Shown here: positions 44,739 through 53,971 of the stretch, one piece after another | Position numbering within the stretch: position 1 is the first letter of the stretch | Layout: every line of letters starts with the position of its first letter | NCBI GenBank assembly: GCA_913060705.1 | Contig: CAJXTX010000003.1 | Span: 1-64,000 of the forward strand | Source of the DNA: an uncultured Bacteroidota bacterium | GTDB taxonomy: Bacteria > Bacteroidota > Bacteroidia > Flavobacteriales > Flavobacteriaceae | DNA: 64,000 nucleotides | Reading direction: 5' to 3' | Translations under genes and position numbers: made by a program | Notes under the pieces: generated by a model | Databases searched by the model: none | Told to the model about the DNA's origin: nothing | What the model saw: only the letters and a program-made list of their open reading frames with translations

Positions 44739-45707
44739 ATGAATAGAAAAACATTTATCCAGCAGATCTCGGCATTGAGCTTGGGTCTAGGAATGGCCCC
44801 TTCATTGAGCGCATCCATGCTTCAATCTCAAAAAATTAAAAAGGTAGGATTAGGCCTTTTTAGCGCACCACGCCTGTTTCAAGATAATGTCGAGCAAGGA
44901 ATTGCGACTTTGGCCGAGCTGGGTATCCAAGAATTTGAAACCTATGGCCCTTACACCTTCTCTGATGCAAGAAATCAGGCCTCATGGAAGGCGCTCACTC
45001 CTCAGCTCGGTTTTGATATTAGTGGTTTTCTAGGATTAGAGGTGAACGAATTTCAAGCCTTACTAAAGAAATACAACATCTCAGTACCTTCGATGCATAC
45101 CGACCTTTACACACTTGAAGGAAACATAGGGGCGCTCGCAGAAGCAGCGAACACCTTAGGGGCAAAGTATGTGGTACTACCTGCCATTCCCGAATCTGAA
45201 CGCAGCACCCTAGACGATTACAAGCGCATTGCAGAGCGCTTCAATGCTATTGGAGCGGCGGCCAAAAGTGAAGGAATTGCTTTTGCCTATCACAATCACG
45301 GTTACGGGCTGATCCCTAATGAACAAGGAATCAAGCCGGTCGATCTCATCTTTGACGGCACTGACCCTCAACTTGTCTTTCTAGAAATGGATGTGTTTTG
45401 GACGGTGGCCGGAAGGGCAAACCCTATCGAACTCATTCAAAAGCACTCAGGTCGTTACAAGATGTTTCATTTGAAAGACATGAAAGAGCTGACCTATTTT
45501 GAAGGGGCCGGATCTACGGCACCTGAATGGATGGCCTTGTTTCCAAAACTAGTCTCGGCCGGGTCAGGGGTTATCCCCATTGATGCCATTGTTGAGACCG
45601 CGAGTGCTCACGGTGCAGAGCACTTCTTTATCGAGCACGATTTTGCGCCTGAACCCATCGATAACATAGGTGATGCTTCTCGCTACCTTAAAGGACTAAG
45701 GTGGTAA
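44739..45707 (+). CDS. Exported sugar-phosphate isomerase/epimerase-like TIM barrel
   Basis: A 322-residue member of the AP-endonuclease-2-like TIM-barrel superfamily. It starts MNRKTFIQQISALSLGLGMAPSL, a hydrophobic export signal of the kind seen on cofactor-binding or Tat-like Bacteroidota proteins, though no twin arginine is present. Metal-site candidates are Glu in IQEFETYG, Glu in the YHNHGYGL region, Asp in LEMDVFW, and His in MFHLKDMKE. It is a single gene, divergent from the RND operon, with its stop three bases from the convergent receptor gene. It may act in the periplasm on keto sugars, like the lipoprotein at 33939. Confidence 0.85.
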   Translation: MNRKTFIQQISALSLGLGMAPSLSASMLQSQKIKKVGLGLFSAPRLFQDNVEQGIATLAELGIQEFETYGPYTFSDARNQASWKALTPQLGFDISGFLGLEVNEFQALLKKYNISVPSMHTDLYTLEGNIGALAEAANTLGAKYVVLPAIPESERSTLDDYKRIAERFNAIGAAAKSEGIAFAYHNHGYGLIPNEQGIKPVDLIFDGTDPQLVFLEMDVFWTVAGRANPIELIQKHSGRYKMFHLKDMKELTYFEGAGSTAPEWMALFPKLVSAGSGVIPIDAIVETASAHGAEHFFIEHDFAPEPIDNIGDASRYLKGLRW

Positions 45708-45710
45708 GCC

Positions 45711-47546
45711 TCACAGCGAATAGCGTAAAGAAAAACTCACATTTCTGCCGGGCATCGGAATAAAACTGGTCTCCCAATAGGATTGATTGAGCAGGTTGTT
45801 TAGAGATGCCTGGAGTCTAAAATTTCCGAATTGTTGAGACAGGTGGGCATCCAAAACGGTATAGGTGCGTCCTGAAGTGCGCTCAATGTAGCGGAGGTTG
45901 AAATCTGCATTGCGCTTCGTGTTCATAGCCGCATTTAATCGCACAATCAGTTGATGCTTTAAGTCGTTATCTATCGAATAACGCGAGAAGGTTGCAGCCT
46001 CTTCACTGAGGCGTTGTGCCATATAGGTGTAGCTCAAACCGTACCCAACAGCAAAGGCTTGGCTGCTAGTTGCTAAGCGATCAAAAGATAACTCTACCCC
46101 AGATGTTTGCAGTTCTTGAATGTTTTGAGCTTGAAACTTTTCAGCTTCGTTCTCTTTTACATAGTCTATGAGGTTGGTTGATTTTCGAGTGAACGCCACG
46201 GCGGATGCACTTATATTATGTTGGGCATAGCGCAAGCCCCATTCCAAGGAAGTAGCGCTCTCAGCTACGAGATTTTCATTACCTAGAGTAGTTGGATCTG
46301 CATAATACAGGTCGGTAAAGGTGGGTACCCTGAAGGTGGTCCCCCAGTTGATATAGGTGCGATAAGCAGCTCCTATAGGAGCTCCAATTTCAACTCCCGG
46401 AAACAACTTAGATCCAAAGTCAGAGACATAGGTATACACTAGGCCTGGTGTGACATCTAGTGCGCCATCCCCTAATCGGATGAGTTGCTCTGCAAATAGA
46501 TTGACAATGTCTCGTGAACGTTCTCCGAGATTGTTGCTTTGGATACTGCTTCGAGAAACATCAACGCCCAGTCCGCTCGTTCCGATCTTAGAGTCGTGAC
46601 TCACATCCACAGCCGCTCCCACTTTATGCGTGATATGCATATTGCGATAGATATCAGGACGATCGCGCACATACTCATACATGTCTTGTCCTCTTCTCCA
46701 GTAGATTCTTGGAGTGATGCGCGTATTGTTCTGTGTAATGCGCTTAGTGATCGCAATCAGGCTTGCTTGGGTTTCTTCGTATTGATCAACCGCAGAAGGG
46801 CTGGCATAAAATCCGTTGGCACCAAATTTTCGTGGCGAAAAAAATCCCAATACGCGCAGCGCATTTTCAGTAGATCCTTGAGAAAGTGATACCAGGTACT
46901 GTCTTTGAGTAAAATCCGTGTTGTAGCGGTAGCCGGCAGAGCCTAAACTTGAAGCTTGAGCGAGTAGTCGGGTGTTGGGAGTCTGATAACCCGTAAGAAC
47001 TTCGGCTCCTGTGGTTTCAAACGATCCGCCATTCAGCTGAACCTGAAGCGTAGACTCCACGCTCGTTTTAGTGATGATATTAATAGCACCAGAAAAAGCA
47101 TTTTGACCGAAGATTCTTGCCGCTGAACCTCGCACAATTTCAATGCGTTCGATGAGCGCAATGGGCGGGAAGAAATTTGATAAATGATGGCCCGTTTGAG
47201 CATCCTCAAGGGGAATCCCATCAATTAAGAGCAGGGTTTGATCAAAGCTACCCCCTCTTAAATTAAGATCCGCCTGGGTAGGCCCTACCCCTCTTCTTCG
47301 CACATCAAGACCCACCACACGTTGTATGAAATCAACGAGATGAGTCGCTCCGCTTTGGGCAATCTCTGCACTGCTAATGACCTGTATTGATTTTGAAAGG
47401 TCGCGGTAGCTGTCAGCGATCCTGCCGCTCACTACGACTTCGTCTAATAATTGAGTGGATAGGGTATCCGGAGTTGATTGAGCCCAAAGCACTATTGGTC
47501 CTAACCCAAAAAAACTAAGAATAAAAGTCCTAACAACCCCAACCAT
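45711..47546 (-). CDS. TonB-dependent receptor (BtuB-like)
   Basis: A 611-residue receptor. The signal peptide (FILSFFGLGPIVLWAQ) follows the ATG at 47546, chosen over a TTG 11 codons earlier. The plug (about 25-150) shows LLDEVVVSG, DLNLRGGSFDQTLLLIDGIPL and EIVRGSAARIFGQNAFSGAINI, and the barrel ends in FSLRYSL. The size and plug resemble BtuB-type vitamin B12 or small-chelate receptors; no B12 genes or cobalamin riboswitch are visible nearby, so the ligand is open. It follows the phosphodiesterase-like gene after 34 bases and may be cotranscribed with it. Confidence 0.9.
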   Translation of the reverse strand: MVGVVRTFILSFFGLGPIVLWAQSTPDTLSTQLLDEVVVSGRIADSYRDLSKSIQVISSAEIAQSGATHLVDFIQRVVGLDVRRRGVGPTQADLNLRGGSFDQTLLLIDGIPLEDAQTGHHLSNFFPPIALIERIEIVRGSAARIFGQNAFSGAINIITKTSVESTLQVQLNGGSFETTGAEVLTGYQTPNTRLLAQASSLGSAGYRYNTDFTQRQYLVSLSQGSTENALRVLGFFSPRKFGANGFYASPSAVDQYEETQASLIAITKRITQNNTRITPRIYWRRGQDMYEYVRDRPDIYRNMHITHKVGAAVDVSHDSKIGTSGLGVDVSRSSIQSNNLGERSRDIVNLFAEQLIRLGDGALDVTPGLVYTYVSDFGSKLFPGVEIGAPIGAAYRTYINWGTTFRVPTFTDLYYADPTTLGNENLVAESATSLEWGLRYAQHNISASAVAFTRKSTNLIDYVKENEAEKFQAQNIQELQTSGVELSFDRLATSSQAFAVGYGLSYTYMAQRLSEEAATFSRYSIDNDLKHQLIVRLNAAMNTKRNADFNLRYIERTSGRTYTVLDAHLSQQFGNFRLQASLNNLLNQSYWETSFIPMPGRNVSFSLRYSL

Positions 47547-47580
47547 GAACGCTACTTTTGGAGCCACAAAACTAAGCAAG

Positions 47581-48654
47581 CTATTTCAACTGCAAAGGAT
47601 TTCCATAACCCTCACCAATAACTTGAGTCAAACCCAATAATTGACGCACGGTTGGGGCTATTTGATTCGTGAAAAGTTGCTCAGATTTTATCACCTCTCC
47701 GAGAGGTGCCACCTCATTTCCGAAGAGGATCAGCCAGGTTTGATCTGCTCCCTTAATTGAATTACCATGGCCTCTCCAGGTTTCTAAAGGCACTGTACCC
47801 CTCCCGTGATCTGTGGTGATGATAAAAGTAGTTTGGTCTTTGTAATAGGCGTCGTTCTGCACAAAACCCCATAAATCTTCGATGAGCTTATCCGTGTTGT
47901 GTGCCGCTTTCAGATAGGCTTCGTAGTCTCCATCATGAGCAAAATCGTCGGTCTCACCATACGAGATATAGACCAGATCAGGGTGGTGCTTCTTCAAGTA
48001 TTCTTTCGCGTATTGATGCGTGAATCCGTCAAGGCGCACGCTGCCCCATGGGCTTGGAATCTGCGGCTGTAATTCATTGAGCAACCGTTCGTTTGCAGAA
48101 AGCGGAAGATCAGTAGACAGATCAAATCCGCTATTGGTATAAACCCCTGAGCGCTCTTCGTTGACGATGAAATCAAAAACATCCCAGCTTCCAAAAGCTG
48201 CCACCTTATGAGCAGCATTACGCTCTTGAACAAACTGCTCTAGAACCGTAGTGTTAGGATTTGGGAGTTTATCGTTGCTGCTAATGCGCTGGTCATCTGC
48301 CCTCCCCGTAAGAATCTCGTTATAGCCCGGATAAGAGAACCACATACCGTTGGTCAGGTTGACCTTGCTTGCTTTGGCACGGTTTCCATGAAGTTGTCCG
48401 ATTTTGGCCACAGTTCCCCAAATGAAGGGAGTAAGGGCTTGCCGACGTGCATCAGCAGTCGGCCTCCAGAATAAATGCGTGAGTTCGTCTGTATTCGAAA
48501 CATAATCTTTATTCGCAACTAATAGCGAATCTGCTCCACCAAAAAGCTCTTGCCATCGGTATCCGTCTAGGGTGATGAGAAAAACCTTATTGTTCTGCTG
48601 CGCATTGAGATTTAGCCCTAGCAACAAGGCGAAAAAGAGTATCTTTTGTGACAT
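47581..48654 (-). CDS. Alkaline phosphatase superfamily phosphodiesterase-like protein, exported
   Basis: A 357-residue exported protein (signal ILFFALLLGLNLNAQ). It starts the alkaline phosphatase fold with VFLITLDGYRWQELF (metal Asp), has a YISYGETDDFAHDGDYEAY segment with the second metal set and a TTDHGRGTVP motif with Asp and His ligands. This suits a type I phosphodiesterase/nucleotide pyrophosphatase or sulfatase relative. The position of the expected Thr nucleophile is in the PGYNEILTG loop near residue 95. The ATG at 48654 is preferred over 33 upstream codons that do not resemble a leader. Confidence 0.83.
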   Translation of the reverse strand: MSQKILFFALLLGLNLNAQQNNKVFLITLDGYRWQELFGGADSLLVANKDYVSNTDELTHLFWRPTADARRQALTPFIWGTVAKIGQLHGNRAKASKVNLTNGMWFSYPGYNEILTGRADDQRISSNDKLPNPNTTVLEQFVQERNAAHKVAAFGSWDVFDFIVNEERSGVYTNSGFDLSTDLPLSANERLLNELQPQIPSPWGSVRLDGFTHQYAKEYLKKHHPDLVYISYGETDDFAHDGDYEAYLKAAHNTDKLIEDLWGFVQNDAYYKDQTTFIITTDHGRGTVPLETWRGHGNSIKGADQTWLILFGNEVAPLGEVIKSEQLFTNQIAPTVRQLLGLTQVIGEGYGNPLQLK

Positions 48655-48681
48655 AATCTTAAAGATATACGGAAAAGCGCT

Positions 48682-49869
48682 ATGATACGTATTCACAGCA
48701 TGCCATTTGCCGTTTTGGGGCTGATCTTTCTCATTGGCTGCAGCCCATCGCACCCCTTAGAGGCTGTTTTTGAATCGGCTTCTCCTGAATTTCATGAAAT
48801 ACTAAACGATCCAAAGCACGAAGTTCAGATCCGTTACACCCAAATCACAAGAGACAGTTCAGGTCTTCCTCAATTTAGTACTACCAGTTACGGAGAAAAC
48901 AGTGACACCTATTTTTATCCGGCGAGCACCGCAAAGCTCCCCATAGCTGCATTAGCGCTTCAAAGAATCAACGAATTAAAAGCTCAAGGGGTAGCCATTG
49001 ATATGCACACCCCATTTAAAATATATACCGATCGGTTTAATACTCCCGTAGCTCTTCAAGACAGCACAAAAGCTGATAATCACCTGACCGTTGCGCACTT
49101 GATTAAAAAAATATTTCTAGTGAGCGACAATGACGCCTACAATTATCTGTTTGACTTTCTAGGAAAGGATTACATCAATGCTTCTCTGAAAGAAAAGGGT
49201 CTCAATCATACCGACATCCAGCACAAGTTTTTGTTTGGAGCAGACAACACCCACACCTGGGACTATGTGTTTTTAAAAAATGGAGATACAGTCTACAAAC
49301 AACCGTCTATCACTAGTGAACTTGAAGTACTCAATACGGCAACCATTGGGGTGATAAAAGGAGTGGGGTTTCAATCGAATGATAGCATTGTAAGAGAGCC
49401 CTTCGATTTTCGCCTGAAGAATAGAATCGCTCTAGAAGATCTAGAAGGCATCATGAAGCGATTGGTATTTCCGGAGGTGTTTTCTGAAAGCCAGCGCTTC
49501 AATCTGACCAAAGAAGATTATGCGTTCATGAAGTATTGGATGAGTCGAAACACCCTCGAAAGTGACGAACCTAACTACAACAACGACGAAGAATATTACG
49601 ACAGCTACGGAAAGTTTTTCATTTATGGCGATCGCAAAGGAGAGATGACCGATGCCATCCGAATACACAACAAGGTCGGATACGCCTACGGCACCCTCAC
49701 CGATGTCGCTTACATCACCGATCGCGAAAGTGGAGTCGAATTTCTTTTATCGGCAACGATTTTAGTCAACGAGAATCAAATTTTTAATGACAACCAGTAC
49801 GAATACGAAGAGAAGGGTATTCCGTTTCTAGCTGAATTAGGGCGTCTGGTATTAAGGGCCGCCCAGTAA
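48682..49869 (+). CDS. Lipoprotein serine hydrolase, class A beta-lactamase-like
   Basis: A 395-residue lipoprotein (signal ends LIGC, Cys20) with the penicillin-recognising serine hydrolase motifs: SxxK in PASTAKLPIAAL, SDN in VSDNDAYNYLF, and a KVG in HNKVGYAYGT in place of the usual KTG. The class A Glu166 ELN motif is not clearly present, so beta-lactamase activity is doubtful and a carboxypeptidase, esterase or amidase role is as likely. The length is greater than a typical class A enzyme (about 290), with an insert before the KVG (NYNNDEEYYDSYG). Confidence 0.82.
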   Translation: MIRIHSMPFAVLGLIFLIGCSPSHPLEAVFESASPEFHEILNDPKHEVQIRYTQITRDSSGLPQFSTTSYGENSDTYFYPASTAKLPIAALALQRINELKAQGVAIDMHTPFKIYTDRFNTPVALQDSTKADNHLTVAHLIKKIFLVSDNDAYNYLFDFLGKDYINASLKEKGLNHTDIQHKFLFGADNTHTWDYVFLKNGDTVYKQPSITSELEVLNTATIGVIKGVGFQSNDSIVREPFDFRLKNRIALEDLEGIMKRLVFPEVFSESQRFNLTKEDYAFMKYWMSRNTLESDEPNYNNDEEYYDSYGKFFIYGDRKGEMTDAIRIHNKVGYAYGTLTDVAYITDRESGVEFLLSATILVNENQIFNDNQYEYEEKGIPFLAELGRLVLRAAQ

Positions 49870-49874
49870 AAACC

Positions 49875-50432
49875 TTAATCTTTTTTGGCTGGATTCTTTT
49901 TCGGAGCAGCCCAAAGAAAATAGCCGCTTAATGAGAGTGCAAGTAGTCCAAGACCCACTAGGGTAGAGTAGATCATTTTTACGGTATCGGTCTGTTCTGC
50001 GTAAAACTCTACGATAGATCCGTCATGAATACGCTCTATAAAATGATCGCCGCGCTGGCGCACCGAAAGAATTTCTCCAGTAGATCCGGCCACCTGTAAT
50101 TCCGTGAAATGACGCTTAAACAGCACCTTAGCAATGCCTTTGTCGATCCGCACGTCAACCCGGTCGATAAGGGTGTCCAATTGCTGGGCCTTAGCATAGG
50201 CGATGGCGTTAGTATTGATCTGTTGAAGCGAAACCCATTCGTTCAAAGAAAGCACCTCAGCCTTTGCGGTGCTAGGCTTTAACCCTAAGACATCTTTGAG
50301 TCCGAGCAGCACTCCCGTGAGTGCCATTACAAAAAAGAACAGCAGTAGGCTGACCCCAATAGTCTTATGCCATTGCCGAAATGCGCGAATGCGCTTTGCT
50401 CTTTTTTTACGACGTTGAATCAATGGCGACAC
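49875..50432 (-). CDS. PepSY-associated membrane protein
   Basis: About 185 residues. A basic N-terminus (IQRRKKRAKRIRAFRQWHKTIG) leads into a membrane helix (SLLLFFFVMALTGVLLG), a periplasmic PepSY-like part (VDVRIDKGIAKVLFKRHFTELQVAGSTGEILSVRQR) and a second helix (STLVGLGLLALSLSGYFLW). This is the short form of PepSY-TM proteins, often linked to iron uptake and reductase functions. The start is uncertain: the frame extends to a TTG at 50480, but GTG at 50432 gives the family-like beginning. The stop is five bases from the convergent serine hydrolase gene. Confidence 0.78.
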   Translation of the reverse strand: MSPLIQRRKKRAKRIRAFRQWHKTIGVSLLLFFFVMALTGVLLGLKDVLGLKPSTAKAEVLSLNEWVSLQQINTNAIAYAKAQQLDTLIDRVDVRIDKGIAKVLFKRHFTELQVAGSTGEILSVRQRGDHFIERIHDGSIVEFYAEQTDTVKMIYSTLVGLGLLALSLSGYFLWAAPKKNPAKKD

Positions 50433-50507
50433 GAGACAGAGATTGTTACTGATTGAAAAGTTGAAAAACGAAGCTAGCAAAAATTCTAGCTATATTCATG
50501 TGTTCAA

Positions 50508-52838
50508 ATGACCAAAGATCGCATGAGAAACACCTTCACCTTTGCCCTGATCGCATTCAGCTTTTTTGCCCAAGCGCAGAAAAAAACCATCGATTCATTA
50601 ACGATAGATTACACCGCTGATAAAGGAATACTCACCACTTACTTCAACCCAGAAAAAGGCAAGTTATTACTGGCCTTAAACGACAGTGTGCTTGAAAAGC
50701 CATTGTTAATGGTGACACGATATGTGAAACTTCCGGCCAATTACTCCGCGTATCGAAACGCCGGATCGAAGACAGCCGAAAGTGTCATCAGCTTTGAATT
50801 AAAAGAAGGTAAATTACTCTTGCGGCAGCTTTCTTATGTGAACCTCGCAGAGGATGCTGATCCCATCGCTCAGAGCGTCGTCCAAAACAATCTGCCACCC
50901 ATTCTAGCGGTGTTCGAAAAGATGAATAGTGAAGAAGGGTTTCATCTCGTCGATGTTTCGGATTTCTTCTCAAAAGACTCCCCTGGGTTTAATGCAGTAG
51001 GAGAAACCGAGAAGAAGAATTATAAGATAGGTTCTCTAGACAGTAAGCGCTCGTTTATCGACCGCGTAAAGAGCTTTCCGCGCAATACAGAAATCACACA
51101 TACCCTCACCTATCCGGCTGCAGCTGCTCCGCGTTCAAACCGAAGCGAAACGCTGAGTTTTCAGCTCAATCATTCGATCATCGCCTTACCCGAAAAACCG
51201 ATGAAATCGAGAACGGTTGATCATCGCGTAGGATGGTTTTCACTCGAAAAATACAACTACTCTTCTGAAGCGCTGAAGTCAGACAATTACCGCATAGCCT
51301 CTCGATGGAAGCTAGAGCCGAAAGACAAAGAAGCCTATGCACGAGGCGAACTGGTAGAACCCATTAAACCGATTGTCTTTTATCTCGACCCGGCGACGCC
51401 CATGAAATGGCGACCCTATTTCAAAAAGGGTATAGAAGATTGGCAAGGACCTTTTGAAAAGGCCGGATTTAAAAATGCCATAGTAGCAAAAGACCCTCCG
51501 ACAAAAGAAGAAGATCCTGATTTTAGTCCCGAGGACGTGCGTTATTCTGTCGTGCGCTATGTGGCCTCAACGACAAGAAACGCGACAGGACCAAGCGTTA
51601 AAGATCCGCGCAGCGGAGAAATCATCGAAAGCGATGTGATTTGGTATCACAATCATTTGCGCTCGTACCGCAATCGTTACCTCTTAGAAACCGGAGCTGC
51701 GAATGAGAAAGCGCGCACGCTGAATACGCCTGAAGAAGAGATTGGTGAAATGATGCGTCGTGTCATCGCTCATGAGGTTGGGCATGCATTAGGACTTCCT
51801 CACAATATGAAGGCCAGCTCGGCCTACCCGGTGGACTCATTGCGCTCAGGAAGTTTCACCCAGAAAATGGGAATCGCTGCGACCATCATGGACTATGCGC
51901 GCTACAATTATATCGCCCAACCCGGAGACGAAAATATTCGATTCGTTCGCCAAATGGGGCCTTACGACGATTATGCCATTGAGTGGGGCTACCGCTACTT
52001 CGAATCAGATGCAGCAGAAAAGAAATGGTTAAAAGACTTTGTAGACACCCACAGCCTAAATCCGATTTACCAATTTGGATCAAGAGGCAACGACCCCAAT
52101 GCACAGACCGAAAATATTGGAGATGACCCCGTTAAGGCCACGGCATATGGCCTGAGTAATCTCAAGATTGTTGCAGAGAACCTAGAAGAGTGGACCACCC
52201 AAGACGGTCAAACCTTTGACGATCTTCAAGAACTCTATATGGAGCTCATTGGTGTGTACCGCCGTTATATCTATCATGTGGTCGCTTTAATTGGAGGGGT
52301 AAACGAAACGCGGATCGTAAAGGGCCAAGAAGCTATTCCGTATTACAATGTTTCGGTTCAAAAACAGCGAGAAGCCCTTGCCTCTTTAGATCAAAATCTA
52401 TGGAAAACACAAAAATGGCTTTTAGAGCCAGAGCTGATTTCTAGGTTTGAGAATGAGGGACATCTTGATCTTATCGCAAACCTTCAAAAGGCTGCACTGT
52501 ACCGCATTCTGAATCAAAAGCGCCTGAATACCATGCTGTCAACCCAACTTACGCTAATGGGACAGGGCTTAGAGCCATCAGAGCTCATTGCTTCTTTGGC
52601 GTCTTCGATTGTCATCACTAAAGAACAACCCGACCTGCTAGAACGTCAACTTCAGATTGCTTTTATTGAGCGTTCAAAAGAGTTACTTGAAGATGATAAG
52701 ACCCATAGTGACATACGGGCAGCCCTAAACCAGACGAATCAAAACATTGAACGTTGGTTGCGGAAACAGAAAAACGCATCTTCTGAAACACTAAAAAATC
52801 ATTTCAGATTTGCGCATGCAATGCTTGAAGAAAAGTAG
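50508..52838 (+). CDS. Exported zinc-dependent metalloprotease (HExxH, metzincin-like)
   Basis: A 776-residue exported protein (signal TFALIAFSFFAQAQ). The zinc site HEVGHALGLPHN is at residues 422-433, the HExxHxxGxxH metzincin type, followed by a TIMDYARYNY Met-turn-like segment near 465. The N-terminal 250 residues resemble DUF5117-type sequence and the C-terminal part is helical. It most likely degrades proteins or peptides in the envelope. A second ATG at 50523 is possible and would give a shorter leader. Its stop lies one base from the convergent DUF2147 gene. Confidence 0.9.
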   Translation: MTKDRMRNTFTFALIAFSFFAQAQKKTIDSLTIDYTADKGILTTYFNPEKGKLLLALNDSVLEKPLLMVTRYVKLPANYSAYRNAGSKTAESVISFELKEGKLLLRQLSYVNLAEDADPIAQSVVQNNLPPILAVFEKMNSEEGFHLVDVSDFFSKDSPGFNAVGETEKKNYKIGSLDSKRSFIDRVKSFPRNTEITHTLTYPAAAAPRSNRSETLSFQLNHSIIALPEKPMKSRTVDHRVGWFSLEKYNYSSEALKSDNYRIASRWKLEPKDKEAYARGELVEPIKPIVFYLDPATPMKWRPYFKKGIEDWQGPFEKAGFKNAIVAKDPPTKEEDPDFSPEDVRYSVVRYVASTTRNATGPSVKDPRSGEIIESDVIWYHNHLRSYRNRYLLETGAANEKARTLNTPEEEIGEMMRRVIAHEVGHALGLPHNMKASSAYPVDSLRSGSFTQKMGIAATIMDYARYNYIAQPGDENIRFVRQMGPYDDYAIEWGYRYFESDAAEKKWLKDFVDTHSLNPIYQFGSRGNDPNAQTENIGDDPVKATAYGLSNLKIVAENLEEWTTQDGQTFDDLQELYMELIGVYRRYIYHVVALIGGVNETRIVKGQEAIPYYNVSVQKQREALASLDQNLWKTQKWLLEPELISRFENEGHLDLIANLQKAALYRILNQKRLNTMLSTQLTLMGQGLEPSELIASLASSIVITKEQPDLLERQLQIAFIERSKELLEDDKTHSDIRAALNQTNQNIERWLRKQKNASSETLKNHFRFAHAMLEEK

Positions 52839-52839
52839 A

Positions 52840-53286
52840 TTACTTCTTGGCCTGTTTGTACCAAGTCTGAGTACGTCCTAAAAGAGAAATTCCGAGATAG
52901 CCTCGCACGTTTAGCGTGGTCGGATCTTCTAAAGTTAGGGTGCAAGAATACTGCTTTCCGTTTGCGGGATCCAATATCTTTCCATCTGTCCAGGCTTCAC
53001 CGTCCCACTCAAGTCCTTCGATGATAGTCAACCCTTCGATGGGCTGATTCTTTTTAGCTCCCTTGCACTCAACACACAGCTTGCCTTGATCCTCTTCAAG
53101 CAGCAGTCTTGAGATTTGTCCGTACAGTTTTCCATTCTCAACATAAATGGTAATCTCTGACTTGCGCTGATTGGTGACATCGTCAACCGAAACCCAATTT
53201 CCTTCAAAATCACTTTTTGATACGCTTTGTGCTCCAAGGGGTAGCGCACAGAGCAGCGTAAGTGCAACAATAACAATTCTCTTCAT
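52840..53286 (-). CDS. Exported DUF2147 family protein
   Basis: A 148-residue protein with signal peptide (IVIVALTLLCALPLGAQ). The single DUF2147 beta-barrel-like domain has the features FEGNWVSVDDVTNQRKSEI, a CVECKG cysteine pair and the terminal VRGYLGISLLGRTQTWYK. Family members are small envelope proteins with no settled function; GYLGIxLLGRxQxW is their hallmark. It is the last gene of the seven-gene leftward operon, seven bases behind the SGNH hydrolase gene. Confidence 0.9.
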   Translation of the reverse strand: MKRIVIVALTLLCALPLGAQSVSKSDFEGNWVSVDDVTNQRKSEITIYVENGKLYGQISRLLLEEDQGKLCVECKGAKKNQPIEGLTIIEGLEWDGEAWTDGKILDPANGKQYSCTLTLEDPTTLNVRGYLGISLLGRTQTWYKQAKK

Positions 53287-53293
53287 ATCTCTT

Positions 53294-53971
53294 TTATTTC
53301 AGCAGTTGATTTAAAGTATTCATCACAATGGGCTCCATCACCTTGTATCCTTCTTCATTCGGATGGACCGGATCGTAGCCCCACTCTGGTTTCAACCCCT
53401 TCTTATCGTCTACCATCGGGCTGTAATAATCGACATAAGGCACCTGATAGTGCTCGGCCATTTCTCGAAGCATGCGATTGAGCTCTATAACGCTCTCTGT
53501 TGGCGTGATCCGTTGTCTCCACGGGAATGAATTTGCGGGTAAAACCGAGCACAGCACAGGAGTGATCTCATTGGCGAGAGACAGCTGAACCATACTTTCG
53601 AGATTCTTTGCAATATCTTCTAATGAAATCGGTCCAGTGTTCTCAGCAATGTCATTGATTCCGGCAAGGATAACGACCGCCTTAGGATTGAGATCAATCA
53701 CGTCTTGCCTGAATCTTAGCAACATTTGAGGAGTGGTTTGTCCGCCAATCCCTCGGTTGATGAAGTGATTGCGACTGAAAAATTCGGGGCGCATTGAAAT
53801 CCATCCTTGAGTAATTGAATTGCCCATAAATACCACCGAAGTCTGGTCGGTTAGCTGCATGAGCGAGTCATTTTTAGCCTTGAAATATTCCATTGCAGGC
53901 CAGTCTTGAGCCTGAAGGGGTCCGGCAGCGAAAAAAAGCGCTAAAAACGCTAGAGTTATCGTCTTATTCAT
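53294..53971 (-). CDS. Exported SGNH/GDSL-type esterase
   Basis: A 225-residue exported hydrolase (signal LAFLALFFAAGPLQAQ). It has the SGNH blocks: FMGNSITQGW (Ser, in place of GDSL), GIGGQTTPQM (Gly), LAGINDIAE (Asn) and DPVHPNEEGY (Asp-His). Such enzymes remove acetyl or acyl esters, often from carbohydrates. The start at 53971 overlaps the creatininase-like gene by eight bases. Its place beside keto-sugar enzymes suggests removal of O-acetyl groups from a sugar (inference). Confidence 0.92.
   Translation of the reverse strand: MNKTITLAFLALFFAAGPLQAQDWPAMEYFKAKNDSLMQLTDQTSVVFMGNSITQGWISMRPEFFSRNHFINRGIGGQTTPQMLLRFRQDVIDLNPKAVVILAGINDIAENTGPISLEDIAKNLESMVQLSLANEITPVLCSVLPANSFPWRQRITPTESVIELNRMLREMAEHYQVPYVDYYSPMVDDKKGLKPEWGYDPVHPNEEGYKVMEPIVMNTLNQLLK

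Noticed and set aside
48682-49869. Beta-lactamase call
   Set aside because: The KTG triad is KVG and the Glu166 motif is not clear, so only a serine hydrolase call is supported.
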